Made by a program: the position numbers and the translations under genes | Part shown: positions 1 to 11,254 of the stretch, piece after piece | Layout of the letters: every line of letters begins with the position of its first letter | Numbering within the stretch: position 1 is the first letter of the stretch | Source of the DNA: Hirundichthys speculiger | Taxonomy: Eukaryota > Chordata > Actinopteri > Beloniformes > Exocoetidae | Direction of reading: 5' to 3' | Length of the DNA stretch: 64,000 nt | NCBI GenBank assembly: GCA_018398805.1 | Contig: JAGFBZ010000569.1 | Location: 387,501 to 451,500, forward strand | Notes under the pieces: generated by a model | Told to the model about the DNA's origin: nothing | Databases searched by the model: none | The model's input: only the letters and a program-made list of their open reading frames with translations

Positions 1-296
1 TCCTGTTAACTTTGTGTCCTTTTATTACGACACTTTGTTATAAAGTCACTTTTTTTTTTTAAGTTCAACTTTTCAGCTTAAAATTAGAATTTTTTATCTC
101 AAAATATCAAGTTTTGGGAAATGACAACTTTTACGTCCTGAAATCAGATTTTTGTTTCGCAATTTTGCCACTTTTTTTCATCAAAGTTGCAACTTTTGTA
201 GAGTTTCATGGTTTTCCTGTAAAATCTTGAGTTTTTGTTGTAAAACGGCGGCTCAACTCTGACGTCAGGAGTGAGGTGCTTGAGCGCCACCTGGAG
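1..296 (-). repeat. Dispersed 'head plus AT-rich body' repeat, copy 1
   Basis: On the minus strand a GC-rich head (about 245-296, containing CCAGGTGGCGCTCAAGC) is followed by an AT-rich body (1-244). The body is made of loosely repeated words such as acaaaa, gttgcaa and ttttac. The same head and body order recurs near 15.4, 19.2, 35.6, 45.8, 46.6 and 53.6 kb. No coding potential is seen. Confidence 0.5.
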
Positions 297-655
297 ACGA
301 CCTGTACACTCACCTGCCTTCTATTTGTGCTCGGGACCCTATCGTGGCCTCTGATTGGCTGGAGTTTTTGCAGTGTCATTGTCTGATGAAGCAACAGGTT
401 GACTTGTTCGTGAAGAAAACTCGGAGCGCTGTAGGGGCAAAGACATGAAAACATCCCAGTGGTGAAGCACGGTTGAGGGAGCATCATGATTTGGCCTTAG
501 CACTCTGAATATTCATGGGTGGGTTTGTCTGTTGTGACCTGGGTAAAGATCAGATCACGTGTTAGATGGATGGATAGATAAGCTAACGCTAACGCTAACC
601 CTTTATGGGGTTGCACTTGTCCTGTGAATCTCAAACGTCTCTGTTCTGCTGTCAG

Positions 656-3600
656 AAACGGGCTCAGAAGCTGAGAGACGTCCAGAACCAGCGCCAGAGC
701 CGGCGGGAGTTGAACCACAGAGTGAGACGACCAGAAAGACGGAGCTGGACGCTGGTGAGCAGCTTGTCGATATAGACGGCATAAAAAGACCCGGACAAAC
801 CCTCTGTGATGTCACACAATCCTGGCACCTGGTTGGTGCACATCCACGTTACCTTACTTACCACTAGCTAGCTTTTTTAGCTTAGCTTGGCTCATGCTAA
901 CCCATGAGGCTAGCTAACATAACGTTCATTCTGATCAAATCTGTTTCTTGTGCTGCGCTGCCGCCGTGTGGTCGGAGGTGGAACTGCCACTGATTTTGCT
1001 CCGTCTATCAGTAGCGGTGCAGATTTAGAATCCGTCACTTTTAACGCTTTAAATGTTAAACCGTCTGTCGTTGTGCGGCAGGAACAACAGAGCGACGTGT
1101 TGAGGAGAAGCCCAAAGAAAAAGGTTAAAGCCGGCGAACTGATTAAAACACATCATTTCATTCTTATGATCCACTTTCTCTGACGTCTTTTTCTTCGATC
1201 TACCTTTTTTTGTTCTCTTTTCCAGCAAAGAAGAAGCCAAAACTGCTGAATAAGTTTGATAAAACCATAAAAGCAGAAATTGATGCAGCGGAGAAGCTTC
1301 GCAAAAAGGTTTAAACACAAACACACTTCCATGAAGAAATTGTACATGTAACCGTGGCGTGTAGCTGCGGGATGTAGCCGCGGGGTGTAGCTGCATGATG
1401 TAGCTGCGGGGTGTAGCCGTGGCCTGTAGCCGTGGCCTGTAGCCGTGGCCTGTAGCTGTGGCATGTAGCCGTGGCCTGTAGCTGTGGTCTGTAGCTGTGA
1501 CCTGTAGCTGTGGTCTGTAGCTGTGGGGTGTAGCTGTGGCCTGTAGCTGTGGCCTGTAGCCGTGGCCTGTAGCTGCGCGGTGTAGCTGTGGCCTGTAGCC
1601 ATGGCATGTAGCCGTGGTCTGTAGCTGTGGCCTGTAGCTGTGGTCTGTAGCTGTGGCCTGTAGCTGTGGGGTGTAGCAGTGCCCTGTAGCCGTGGCCTGT
1701 AGCCGTGGCCTGTAGCCGTGGCCTGTAGCTGCGGGGTGTAGCTGTGGCCTGTAGCTGCAGGGTGTAGCTGTGTCGTGTAGCTGTTGTCTGTAGCTGTGGC
1801 CTGTAGCCATGGCCTGTAGCCGTGGCCTGTAGCCGTGGCCTGTAGCTGTGGCATGTAGCCGTGGCCTGTAGCTGTGACCTGTAGCTGTGGCCTGTAGCTG
1901 TGGCCTGTAGCCGTGGCCTGTAGCTGCGCGGTGTAGCTGTGTCCTGTAGCCATGGCATGTAGCTGTGGTCTGTAGCTGTGGCCTGTAGCTGTGGTCTGTA
2001 GCTGCGGAGTGTAGCTGTGGTCTGTAGCTGTGGCCTGTAGCTGTGGGGGTGTGTAGCTGTGGCCTGTAGCTGTGGCCTGTAGCCGTGGCCTGTAGCCGTG
2101 GGGTGTAGCTGTGGCCTGTAGCTGTGGTCTGTAGCTGTGGCCTGTAGCTGTGGGGTGTAGCTGTGGCCTGTAGCTGTGGTCTGTAGCTGTGGCCTGTAGC
2201 TGTGGGGTGTAGCTGTGGCCTGTAGCCGTGGCCTGTAGCCTTGGCCTGTAGCCGTGGGGTGTAGCTGTGGCCTGTAGCTGCAGGGTGTAGCTGCGACGTG
2301 TAGCTGTGGCGTGTAGCCGTGGCCTGTAGCTGCGAGGTGTAGCTGTGAAGTGTGCTCACAACCTTTTGTCATAAAAACTGCAAGTTTTGACAAAAATCTT
2401 CCAATATCTGTCATAAAAATCAGGACTTTTAAAAATAAACACAAGAAGCTCCCTCACCTGCCTCACCTGCCTTAGCAGCCTCAGCAGCAGCAGCGGTGGT
2501 CAGATTGGGGTCGCACCCTGGACTCTTCCAGGTTGGCGAAGGTGAAATGTCCTCAGCTGCTGGCTGAAAACTGGGCCTCTGGTTTAGCCGCTAGCATGTC
2601 CTGGACCCGTCCAGGCCGACCCAGAGCTGGTTCCAACCATCTAATAGACAAAATAACAGCACAGGAGGCCCTATAATGTTTAAAATGAGTGTTTACGCTC
2701 CGTTGGCTCTTTATTCACAGATCACAGGTAAAGTTTACTGAAAACGCTGAGGAGCTAAAGTGGTGACACCAGCTGTTTGATCCAACAAGCTCCATAACTC
2801 CTTCCATCGTCTCTTTCCAGGGGAGGCTGGAGGAGGCTCTGAAAGCGTTTGAGGCTTTGGTGCAGCAGTTTCCACAGAGCCCCCGCGCTCGCTACGGGAA
2901 AGCCCAGGTAGGACCGAGTCCAGGTGAAACACTGCAACACCTGAAGTTCCTCTAAAACCTGGATGAACCTTCCAGCGTCGTCTCTTTTCCAGATGTGGCA
3001 GCTGTCTGCTCCACAGACACTAATGAGCCCCGTCAGAGATGCAGAGTTTTAACCGTCCGCTGGTAACGAGCCAGATGTTCCCTCCGCTGATAATTAAACA
3101 TCCAGAACAGTCAGTTTATTTAACTTTCAGAGAAACATCCAGAAAAAACTCCATCTTAGTGACAGGATGAGCAGTCAGGATAATAAGAAATACTGACTTT
3201 ACATTTTAACTTCCAAATCATGACAGTTTTTTTTATTTTTCAGAATCACCAATTTTTGATAAAAGTTTTGTTACATCGTGACCTTTTGGTCATAAAATGT
3301 TAATTTTTCCAGGTGTTGATAGTCTGGTTCCAGCTGGTCACCTGAACATCTGGAGACGCGTCTCCAGATTGGAAAAATGGCTTTTTGTGGAAAAAAGTGA
3401 ATTTTTGCCTTAAAATCTCAAAGTTACAATTTTTTTATGTCAAATCATGACTTTTTAAGAAATCAGGAATTTAACAAAATCACAACTTTTGCAACATCAC
3501 AAATTTCACAATATCGTGATTTTATCACTTAAAGGATCCAAAATTTTCACCAAAATTTTAATTTTTTTTGTCCTTAAATTGTTAATTTCTTAATATTGCA

Positions 3601-6600
3601 GCCTTTTGTCATAAAAGTAAATTTTTGTAGAAAAATCTTAAATTTCATCATATTATTTTTTGACTTTCGTGGAAAAAATGTAAATCTTATAAAACTGAAA
3701 CCGAAAATTAGAAGTTTACTCGTACTGCATATTTTTGTTCAAAAATGTTTGTTGTAAATTCACATCTTTTACAAAATTGCAACTATTGGACATAAAATTT
3801 CGACTCCTTTCAGTAATTTGAGAGTCTGGCTGCTGTCTTGCCTCCTTTACTTGAATTTGTGATAAATTCCTTCAGAAATGTTGTCGTTTTTCAAACTGGG
3901 ATCATCCGACCACCCAGGACGGTTTTCTTCTTGACCTTGAAGCTGGTGTAGATCTGACATGGCAGAGTTACCCAGAATGCATTTCGCATTAACAGACAGA
4001 AGTGATGCTGGAGGAGATCAGGGTGAAAGTTCGTTGTCGGGTAACGAAATGTGGTTTTAAGATGTTTTCATGAGAGAATAGAATTAATATGTTTGAGTTT
4101 TTCCTTCCGGTCTTGACCGCCACCATGACAGAGAGCTTGTCCATCGTCGGTGGGAAAGTAACGCGTCTGTGTGCGTTTGCAGGCGGAGGACGACCTGGCG
4201 GAGAAGCAGCGCAGCAACGACATGCTGCAGAGGTCCATCAACACCTACAGGGAGGCGGCCGAGCTCCCGGACGTGGCGCCGGACCTCCTGAGGGCGGCGC
4301 TGAAGAGACGGGCTGAGAGACAGCAGTTCCTGGGTAACGGCAGGCTGACGCTCCAACGCTGGGACGAGCCAGTCCAGCTGGTGTTCTCGTGGCTCTGAGT
4401 TTGGGTGTCTGGGGTCTCGACAGAAACTAATCCGGTCCTGGAAGGTACAGGTTTCCATAGAAACCAGCTGTCAGACGTTGATGACAGCACCTTTCCGAGA
4501 CGGTGGTGCTGTTGACGCAAAAAGACTGACGGCATACACACCCAGAGTTAGATATCAGTGCACGGTCTTCACAAGATGACCAGCTTGTCAGAAGTTTTTA
4601 GGCTCTTCTGGATCTGTTTCGGTTCCTTGTTTCCTTCTTCTGAACACGTTTGGACCTCAGACGAAGCTCTGACGTTTTCTTCCTCTGTCAGGTCGGATGC
4701 GCGGATCTCTGGCGACGCTAGAGAGGCTGGTTCAGATCTTCCCAGAAGACATCGCTCTGAAGAACGACCTCGGCGTCGCCCATTTGTTGATAGGCGACAA
4801 CAAGGGAGCCAAGAAGGTCTACGAGGAGGTGCGTATGTGTTTGTAGGAACCCCAGCGTTTGTTTTCAGAGTCAACGGTTCACCAGATTCATTTCTGCTCT
4901 GTTGATTGCCCCCCCCACCACCAACCACCACCACCAGGTTCTGAGAGTCGCTCCCAGCAACGGCTTTGCTAAAGTTCACTACGGGTTCATCCTGAAGTCG
5001 GAGAACAAGATCACAGAGAGCATACCGTTCCTGAGGGTAAGATCTCACAACCATCTCACACCAGGATCAGAACCAGAAGTGTTTATAGTTCATTTGGTTC
5101 CATGTTGTAGATCTTTTACTGAACTGATGTGTTCAGTTGACCCTGGAGAGAAGCAGGGGTACCAGAGGTACAAGGATGAGCTCGTTGAACCTCTGGTACA
5201 ATGAGTACTAGAGGTACCATTGTACCAGAACTACACAGACTCTTCTGGTAGTTCCTAACGAAGTTGTCACATGTCCTCCATGGACAATCATTCCAGCTCC
5301 TCTGAACCATGTGATGTCCAAGCATGGACGTTAACCTGGAGCTCCATCTTCTGGTTCTCATGATGACTGAGATCTGGACTTATTTGGGTGAATGTTTTGG
5401 GTCGTTGGCTTGTTGGAAGACTGGCAGTCGGTGTCTTGACATCACAGCGACCCCACACCATGATGCTCCTTCCTGTCACAAGAGCCGGTTTCGTAACCCA
5501 AAGGTCAGTACGTCGAGGACCATGCCCTCGACTCCTGCATGGTTCCCGACCCATATGGGGAGCCAACACGAGGGCAAACCCAGCCGGACCCACGGGATGA
5601 AGGTTCAGCCACCAGACCTGGTTCCAGGGTTAGGTTTAGGGTTACCTAGGGTCACCTGGGAACACCTTGGTGTCCTCCCGGAGCAGGTGGCTGGAGAGAG
5701 GGAGGTCTGTGGAAGTTGATGGATGGATGAACCCTTCTCTTCCTTCACAAAACAAAAGCATCATCTGTGTTGCTCAAACAGCTCCTGTTTGGTCTCATCA
5801 GACTTCAAGGACTCACCTCCATGTCTGGCTGATCAGGTGAGGGTTTGAAATCGATGGCTTTTCACCTCCTGTTTCTGTCTGCAGGAGGGTCTGGAGTCGG
5901 GCGAGCCGGGGACGGACGACGGGCGTTTTTATTTCCACCTGGGAGACGCCCTCCAGAGAGCGGGAGACAACAGTGTGAGTAGCGGCCAGAAGATGGCGCT
6001 GAAGGGTTCGTGACAGAAACCAGGTCCAGATCTGAAATACCGATTAGGAACATAAACCAGACTGTCATCTGCATATAAACTGACATTTGGATGAATGAAC
6101 AGCAGATGGCGCTGAGTGGGAATGTGTTTAATTAAAGAAGCAGAGGTCCTCGTTCAGGGCCTTGTGGTACTCCATGGCAATGGTCCATCTCACAGTCCAG
6201 AGGTTGAAATGTGTTGCAAATCTAAAACGCAAAAATCGATGAAGATTAACAAATTAAATTAATTTGAGCATAAAAGACGTTAAATGTTTTGGGTTCAAAG
6301 CGTCCTGTTAAAGTAATTGTTTTTTCCATTTCATCCCGACTTCTTCTTGTGTAAACGAGCGTCATGTCTTGCAGGCCTACGACTGGTACGAACTGGGACA
6401 CAAGCGGGGACATTTTGCCTCGGTGTGGCAGAGGTCTCTGTACAACGTGAAGGGACTGAAGGCTCAACCCTGGTGGACCGCCAGAGACACCGGATACACC
6501 GACCTGGTCAAGGTACGGGTTAGTGTTGGGGCACGCCAGACACCGCGGTTTACCAGCAGCACTTCTGAACCACAGTCTGGCGTGTTTTCAGACCCTGGAG

Positions 6601-9600
6601 AGGAACTGGAAGACCATCCGGGACGAAGCTCTGGCTGTGATGGACAAGGAGAAGGGACGGTTCATTCCCGAGGAGGAAAACCTGAGGGAGAAAGGAGAGT
6701 GGGGGCAGTACACCCTCTGGCAACAAGGTGAGCGCTCTCCTCACCTGTTCTTCGGAAACAGATTTGAAACCTCTTCCCAACTGACGCGGTTGCTTCTCTG
6801 AGACCGTTGATGTCGAAGAGGGCGGTACTAACTTCTGCGTATGACTGTTTTCAGGGAGAAAAGTAGGAACTTCGTGTCAGGGCGTCCCAAAGACCTGCTC
6901 GCTGCTGGAGAGATTCCCCGAAGCTACAGGCTGCAAGAGAGGACAGGTACGAACTACCAACACACCAACAGTATCTTCGTACCACGACCCTGTTGGGTCA
7001 TGGTACCCAACAGGGTACCATGACCCAACAGGGTCTTGGTACCCTGTTGGGTCATGGTACCCAACAGGGTACCATGACCCAACAGGGTCTTGGTACCCTG
7101 TTGGGTCAGGGTACCATGACCCTGTTGGGTCCCTGTTGGGTCATGGTACCCAACAGGGACCCAACAGGGTCATGGTACCCTGTTGGGTCTCTGTTGGGTA
7201 CCACGACCCTGTTGGGTCATGGTACCCAACAGGGTACAACAGGTCCTCGGCCGGAAGACCATGACCCTGTGTCATGGTACCCAACAGGGTACCCAATTGG
7301 TACCCTGTTGGGTCGGATGTCCACTCTTGAAGGATGTACACAACCAACGAACCAATGAACAAACACAGGATACACATGGCCGCCATGACGCGTTCATGTA
7401 ATCGGGACGGAACCGGATCACAGGCCAGAAACATTTGAAAGGAGCGGAAAGATGAAACAAGGACTAGTGGAGCTGCACTCTCAGGCCTCGGCCTGAAGAC
7501 CTGGTCGACCCAAGCGGTTGGACTGCCTTTGGTTCTCCTGCTACCTCTTGGAGCAGCTGGTCCTCCAGTCAAAAGACCTTCAGCTCAGATCCTTTCAGGA
7601 CCCTTCCGGCTGGACAAACTGGAACAATTTGCCAAGGACATCTGAAAGGAGGACTGCCAGAGCTGAAAGGAGGACGGGCAGAGCTCTGCTGGGACCCACA
7701 GAAGCTCAGACTGCTGCTTGCCCAGTGACGGACTGGTGAGGCGGCTGAGCAACCGCAAATCCCAGTGGAGCTTGTTTCAGCTCTGGCAGCACTTGTTTCA
7801 GAAGTTGCTCCAGTATCAACACTAGAAACAAGGATGTTTGGACAGACTTGATCAGAACCAGGAGAGCATCATAGGTCAGCTTGAGTTAAATCAGCCAAGC
7901 TAAAATAGCTAATTAACTATATTATACGTAAACAGCCATTTAATTTTAGTCATTTGAGGTTCGTTAGGAAATGAGGCGTCTCTGAACCATCTGAAAGAAC
8001 AAATGTTGGTCCAGAAGGAAGAGCGTTGGTTTTTGACCAAACAGGTGTGTGGATGGATGGTTTTCAGCTGCAGCATGTTTCAGTAAGCTGACTTTGAGGA
8101 TTTATAAATATCCAAACCCTGTTTGGATTTTAAACCCCGCCCCTCTGACCTCCATCGTTGAGTCGTTTCCAGTAATTACTGTCGCCGCACAGACAGGATA
8201 AAAGCATGAAGAGATGCTCTTTTGTCCCTGACGGGTGCTTCTGTTTCCAGATTAAGTTCTCCGTGATGCAGCCGGGGACTCACGTGTGGCCTCACACCGG
8301 GCCGACCAACTGCAGGCTGAGGATGCACCTGGGCCTGGTCATCCCCGGACAGGGCTGCAGGATCCGCTGCACCAACCAGACCAGGTCAGCCCTCGTCACG
8401 AGCTTCGATTACTTTCCTTTAAAGCTTTGCTTTCTGCTGGAAAACACAACGAGAACAACCGACCTGCTGCAACACGCTGCCAACAGCAGCCTGATAGCAG
8501 TAACCCTAGTAACCCTAGTAACCCTAGTAACCCTAGTAACCCTAGTAACCCTAGTACCCTGACCAGCGAGCAGTCAAAGAGGAGAACATCTTCACTTTCT
8601 AAAGACCAACTAGAACTACTAAACAAAACACAGAAACCCTTTAAGTTCTGACTAATGCACTAACACCACCCACACCCCCCCACCACCACCTGACCCCCCA
8701 CCCCCCCCCCCCCCCCCACCCACACACCATACCCCCCCCACCACCACCACCACTGACCCCCCCCAACACCACCACCTGACCCTACCCACCACCACCACCA
8801 CCCACCACCACCCTGACCCCCCCACCTCCATACCCCCCCACCAGCACCACCACCAACACCAAACCACCACCCCCCACCACCACCAGACCACCCCACCCCC
8901 CACCACCACCACCACCCCACACCCCCCAACAACCACCAACCCCACCAACCCCCCAAAAACCCCCCCAACCACACCACTGACCCCCCACCACCAAACCCCA
9001 CCATCCCCCCCCACCACAACCACCACCAACCCCCCCCACCCACCACCTGACCCCCCCACCACCACCTGACCAACCACACTGACCCACCCACCACCAACCT
9101 GACCCCCACCACCACCAACCCCCCCACCACCACCTGACCCCCCACCACCACCACCTGACCCACCCCCCACCCCCCCCAAACACCCACCGCCCCCAACACC
9201 CCCAACCCCACCACCACCACCCATGACCCCCCACCACCACCTGACCCCCCCAACCCCATTTACCACCCACCACCCCATAACCCCCCATCACAACCACTGA
9301 CCACAACCCCACCACCCACCAACCCCACCAATTACCCCCACCACCACCACCATACCCCCCCACCACCACCACCCTACCCACCCCACCACCCACCCACCCC
9401 TACCCCCACCGGACCCACAACCACCACCCCCCCACCCCACCCCCCCACCCCACCACCCCACCCACCCCCACCCACCACCCCCACCCACCACACCCCACCA
9501 CACACCTCCAACCACCCCCCCACCACCACCCACACCTGGACCAACCACCTCCACCACCACCTGACCCCCCCACCACCATACCCCCCCCCACCACCACCTG

Positions 9601-10237
9601 ACCCCACCCCACCACCATTACCCCACCATACCGTATCTCCCACCACCATACCGCCCCACAACCATTCAAAATAACGTGTGGAGTTCCCCAAGGCTCCATC
9701 TTGGGGCCACTGCTGTTTAACATCTACATGCTCCCACTCGCTCAAATTATGAAAAACAATAAAGTCTATTACCACAGATTTTATGTGTATCCCCCCACCA
9801 CCATACCCCCCCACCACCATACTGCCCCAACACCTGACTTCCACCACCGTATTCCACCACCCCACCACCACGACCCCCGCTGTGACTGACACTAAATATA
9901 TGTACATTAACTTAGTTCTGTTAATGTTTCTACTGTCCTCATCAATAAAAATATAAAATATTTTTGATGATAAAAATATTTTTTATTGATGAAGTAAATA
10001 TAATTAGCACAAAGCGGAGATTCTTTGATAGTTAGTGTGGTTAACGGTTCACGTCATTGAAACGAACGTCTTCTCCTGCGTCTCAGGGAGTGGGAGGAAG
10101 GTAAAGTCCTCATCTTTGACGACTCCTTCGAGCACGAGGTGTGGCAGGACGCCGACAGCTACCGCCTCATCTTCATCGTGGACGTCTGGCACCCGGAGCT
10201 GACGGCGCACCAGCGGCAGACACTGAGCCCGATTTAG
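656..10237 (+). CDS. ASPH: Aspartyl/asparaginyl beta-hydroxylase, 3' 13 coding exons (5' part outside window)
   Basis: Type II ER-membrane Fe(II)/2-oxoglutarate dioxygenase that hydroxylates Asp/Asn in EGF-like domains (known for the family). Coding exons that keep one reading frame: 656-754, 1082-1123, 1226-1308, 2821-2907, 4183-4333, 4692-4828, 4938-5036, 5885-5974, 6375-6512, 6592-6727, 6855-6946, 8251-8384, 10087-10237 (TAG 10235-10237). Together they encode about 478 residues. All have AG/GT borders with matching phases. The first exon is Pro/Glu-rich (PEPAPEPAGVEPQ), the luminal linker. KKKPKLLNKFDKTIKAE then leads into TPR-like helices (EEALKAFEALVQQFPQSPRA) and the C-terminal oxygenase domain. 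The cysteine pair CQGVPKTC matches the family's conserved pair. The iron ligands lie in the last two exons. The N-terminal cytosolic and membrane parts are not in the window. The protein looks intact, with no stops or frameshifts. Introns carry several minisatellites. Identity is confident from near-continuous similarity to vertebrate ASPH recalled from memory. Confidence 0.96.
1345..2355 (+). repeat. 13-bp minisatellite in ASPH intron
   Basis: About 1 kb of tandem units close to GTAGCTGTGGCCT (13 bp, variants GTAGCCGTGGCCT and GTAGCTGTGGGGT). It begins about 35 bases after the donor of the 1226-1308 exon. Because 13 is not a multiple of 3 and the unit lacks minus-strand stops, all three minus frames stay open with a 13-residue period (ATGHSYRPQLQAT-like). 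Those long frames are not genes. Confidence 0.95.
3190..3800. repeat. AT-rich quasi-periodic stretch in ASPH intron
   Basis: About 600 bases of A/T-rich DNA with recurring words (aaatcacaactttt, ttgtcataaaa). It resembles the bodies of the dispersed head-plus-body repeat, but no head is recognised. A perfect 22-bp palindrome is embedded at 3348-3369. No gene is seen. Confidence 0.5.
3348..3369. repeat. Perfect 22-bp palindrome
   Basis: ATCTGGAGACG is followed directly by its exact reverse complement, with no spacer. It is GC-rich within an AT-rich surround. It may be a fused junction or a cruciform-prone site; its function is unknown. Confidence 0.8.
5395..5725 (+). mobile_element. Rex3/RTE-like LINE 3'-end relic in ASPH intron
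   Basis: Decayed sequence contains AACCCAGCCGGACCCACGGG, then CTCCCGGAGCAGGTGGCTGG followed by AGAGAGGGAGGTCTG, and ends near a GATGGATGGATG tail. This order is typical of the 3' end of fish RTE/Rex3-type retrotransposons, which end in GATG repeats. The related fragment at 22177-22301 ends the same way. It is broken, with no open frame. Family assignment is from memory and is moderate. Confidence 0.5.
6985..7320. repeat. Palindromic tandem array (CCCTGTTGGGT / ACCCAACAGGG)
   Basis: The word CCCTGTTGGGT alternates with its reverse complement ACCCAACAGGG. They are joined by TCATGGTAC or its complement, so the array is a chain of inverted repeats with many GGTACC sites. It starts about 40 bases after the donor of the 6855-6946 ASPH exon. 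Both strands can form stable hairpins. Confidence 0.9.
7735..7925 (+). repeat. Possible dispersed repeat shared with 37615-37800
   Basis: Shares CTCTGGCAGCACT-GTTTCAG, then ACAAGG-TG and TTGAT-AGAAC words, and a final AGCTAAAATAGCTA, in the same order with the sequence near 37.7 kb. The rest of 7330-8200 is non-coding intron in which I recognise nothing. Confidence 0.3.
8251..8384 (+). CDS. ASPH: ASPH exon with first iron-binding histidine
   Basis: Encodes IKFSVMQPGTHVWPHTGPTN and onward to CTNQTR. The histidine of HTGPTN (codon 8293-8295) corresponds to the family's first Fe(II) ligand, and the RLRMHLGL segment that follows lies in the 2-oxoglutarate pocket region (family knowledge). The exon ends in phase 2 (AG|GTCAGC), which joins the final exon to restore an Arg codon. 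Confidence 0.93.
8499..8559 (+). repeat. 9-bp telomere-like tandem repeat TAACCCTAG
   Basis: Six to seven near-perfect copies of TAACCCTAG lie in the ASPH intron after the first catalytic exon. The unit differs from the vertebrate telomere C-strand (CCCTAA) by an inserted TAG-type trinucleotide. It reads open in all frames by chance. Confidence 0.9.
8663..9660 (+). repeat. C/CCA-rich low-complexity tract in ASPH intron
   Basis: About 1 kb made of CCACCACC, CACCCCCC and CTGACCCCCC words on the plus strand, including an 18-base C run near 8700-8718. The complementary strand is a continuous G-rich sequence with many G-runs. The long minus-strand frames of Gly/Trp/Val here are artefacts. A short tail of similar CCACCACCAT sequence continues at about 9790-9875 after an inserted RT relic. 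Confidence 0.93.
9667..9790 (+). mobile_element. L2-like LINE reverse transcriptase fragment
   Basis: Translates as [20 protein letters not shown], the conserved RT block of L2/CR1-type LINEs, followed by LAQIMKNNKVYYHRFY just before the catalytic YADD would be expected. It is embedded within the CCA-rich tract and only about 120 bases survive. It is a relic, not a gene. Confidence 0.75.
9939..9993. repeat. AT-rich inverted repeat
   Basis: TCATCAATAAAAATAT is matched by ATATTTTTTATTGATGA about 20 bases downstream, giving a long hairpin in the last ASPH intron about 95 bases before the final exon. It may be a MITE end or a simple hairpin. No target-site duplication was identified. Confidence 0.6.
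10087..10237 (+). CDS. ASPH: ASPH terminal coding exon with second iron-binding histidine
   Basis: Encodes WEEGKVLIFDDSFEHEVWQ through LIFIVDVWHPELTAHQRQ and ends LSPI-stop. The His of FEHEVW (codon 10133-10135) is the second metal ligand. AspH uses two histidines and lacks the usual third carboxylate ligand (known for the family). The following 3'UTR has an ATTAAA at 10342-10347 as a possible poly(A) signal. Confidence 0.94.
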
Positions 10238-10341
10238 ACCAACCGAAACACCACGAGGAGGAAGAGAAGGAGGAAGATGGGGGGACGGGTAAGAGCGTTT
10301 CAACAGGACCAACGGCAGGATTCTTCTTCTGTGGATAAAAA

Positions 10342-10347
10342 ATTAAA
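10342..10347 (+). promoter_or_regulatory. Possible ASPH poly(A) signal ATTAAA
   Basis: ATTAAA lies about 105 bases after the ASPH stop, in an A-rich context. No canonical AATAAA is seen nearby. The assignment is by position and is tentative; a short 3'UTR is implied if it is used. Confidence 0.35.
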
Positions 10348-10454
10348 ACCATCGGAGAAGAAGGAGCGTCCTCACCCTCGGACGGACTGATGTCCTTTTC
10401 TGTCCAAGGATCTAATATCAGACTGAAGAATGTACGTTTGCCTTTTCTACTACT

Positions 10455-11110
10455 GACTGATCAAGCTCAACTGGTCCGGTTCCTGTTCTGGTCCGGTCCC
10501 TGTTCTTATCCAGTCCCTGTTCTGGTCCTGTCCCTGTTCTGGTTCAGTCCTGTCCTCGTACGTCCCTGTTCTAGTCCAGTCCCTGTTCTAGTCCCTGTTC
10601 TAGTCCTGTCCCTGTTCTAGTCCGGATCTGCTCTAGTACGGTCCCCATTCTACTCCAGTCCCCGTTTTAGTCCGGTTCCCATTTTAGTCTGGTCCCTGTC
10701 CTGGTACGGTCCCTGTTCTGGTCCGGTCCCTCTTCTGATCCTTTCCCTGTTCTAGTCCTGTCCCTGTTCTAGTCCGGATCTGCTCTAGTACGGTCCCCAT
10801 TCTAGTCCAGTCCCCATTCTAGTCCAGTCCCCGTTTTAGTCCGGTTCCCATTTTAGTCTGGTCCCTGTTCTGGTTCGGTCCCTTTTCTAGTCCACTCTTC
10901 TGTTCTGATCCTGTCCCTGTTCTAGTCCGGTAGTCCCCCTGCTCTAGTCTAGTTCCTGTCTAGTCTGGTCCCTGCTCTAGTCCAGATCTGGTCTAGTCCA
11001 GCTCTGGTTCCTGTTCTAGTCCGGTTCCTGTTCGTCGGTCCCTGGTCCTGGTAGTCCCTTTCTGTCCCGTCTAGTCCGGTCCCTATTCTAATCCGGTCCC
11101 TGTTCTGGTT
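10455..11110 (+). repeat. Minisatellite, about 17-18 bp (CTGTTCTGGTCCGGTCC)
   Basis: Imperfect tandem units of CTGTTCTAGTCCGGTCC type lie downstream of ASPH. Variants alternate TAGTCC and GGTCC. No coding sequence is supported. Confidence 0.88.
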
Positions 11111-11254
11111 CTGGGTTCACTAACTCAATTTTGAGCTTTTAAGAATGTTGCATTTCTGTTTCCTCGAAGAAGAACCTGGACCTCCAGGTTCTGGTCTGTG
11201 ATTTGTCTCATAAAGTCTGAAATGAAAACACTAAAATGTCCAGCGGATCAAAGA

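Noticed and set aside
1049..2444. Three long minus-strand frames of HSYRPQLQATATG-type protein
   Set aside because: They are produced by a stop-free 13-bp tandem unit whose three registers all stay open; there are no splice signals or non-repeat domain.
8652..9907. Minus-strand Gly/Val/Trp-rich proteins of 180-208 residues
   Set aside because: They are the translation of a low-complexity C/CCA-rich tract and are compositionally absurd.
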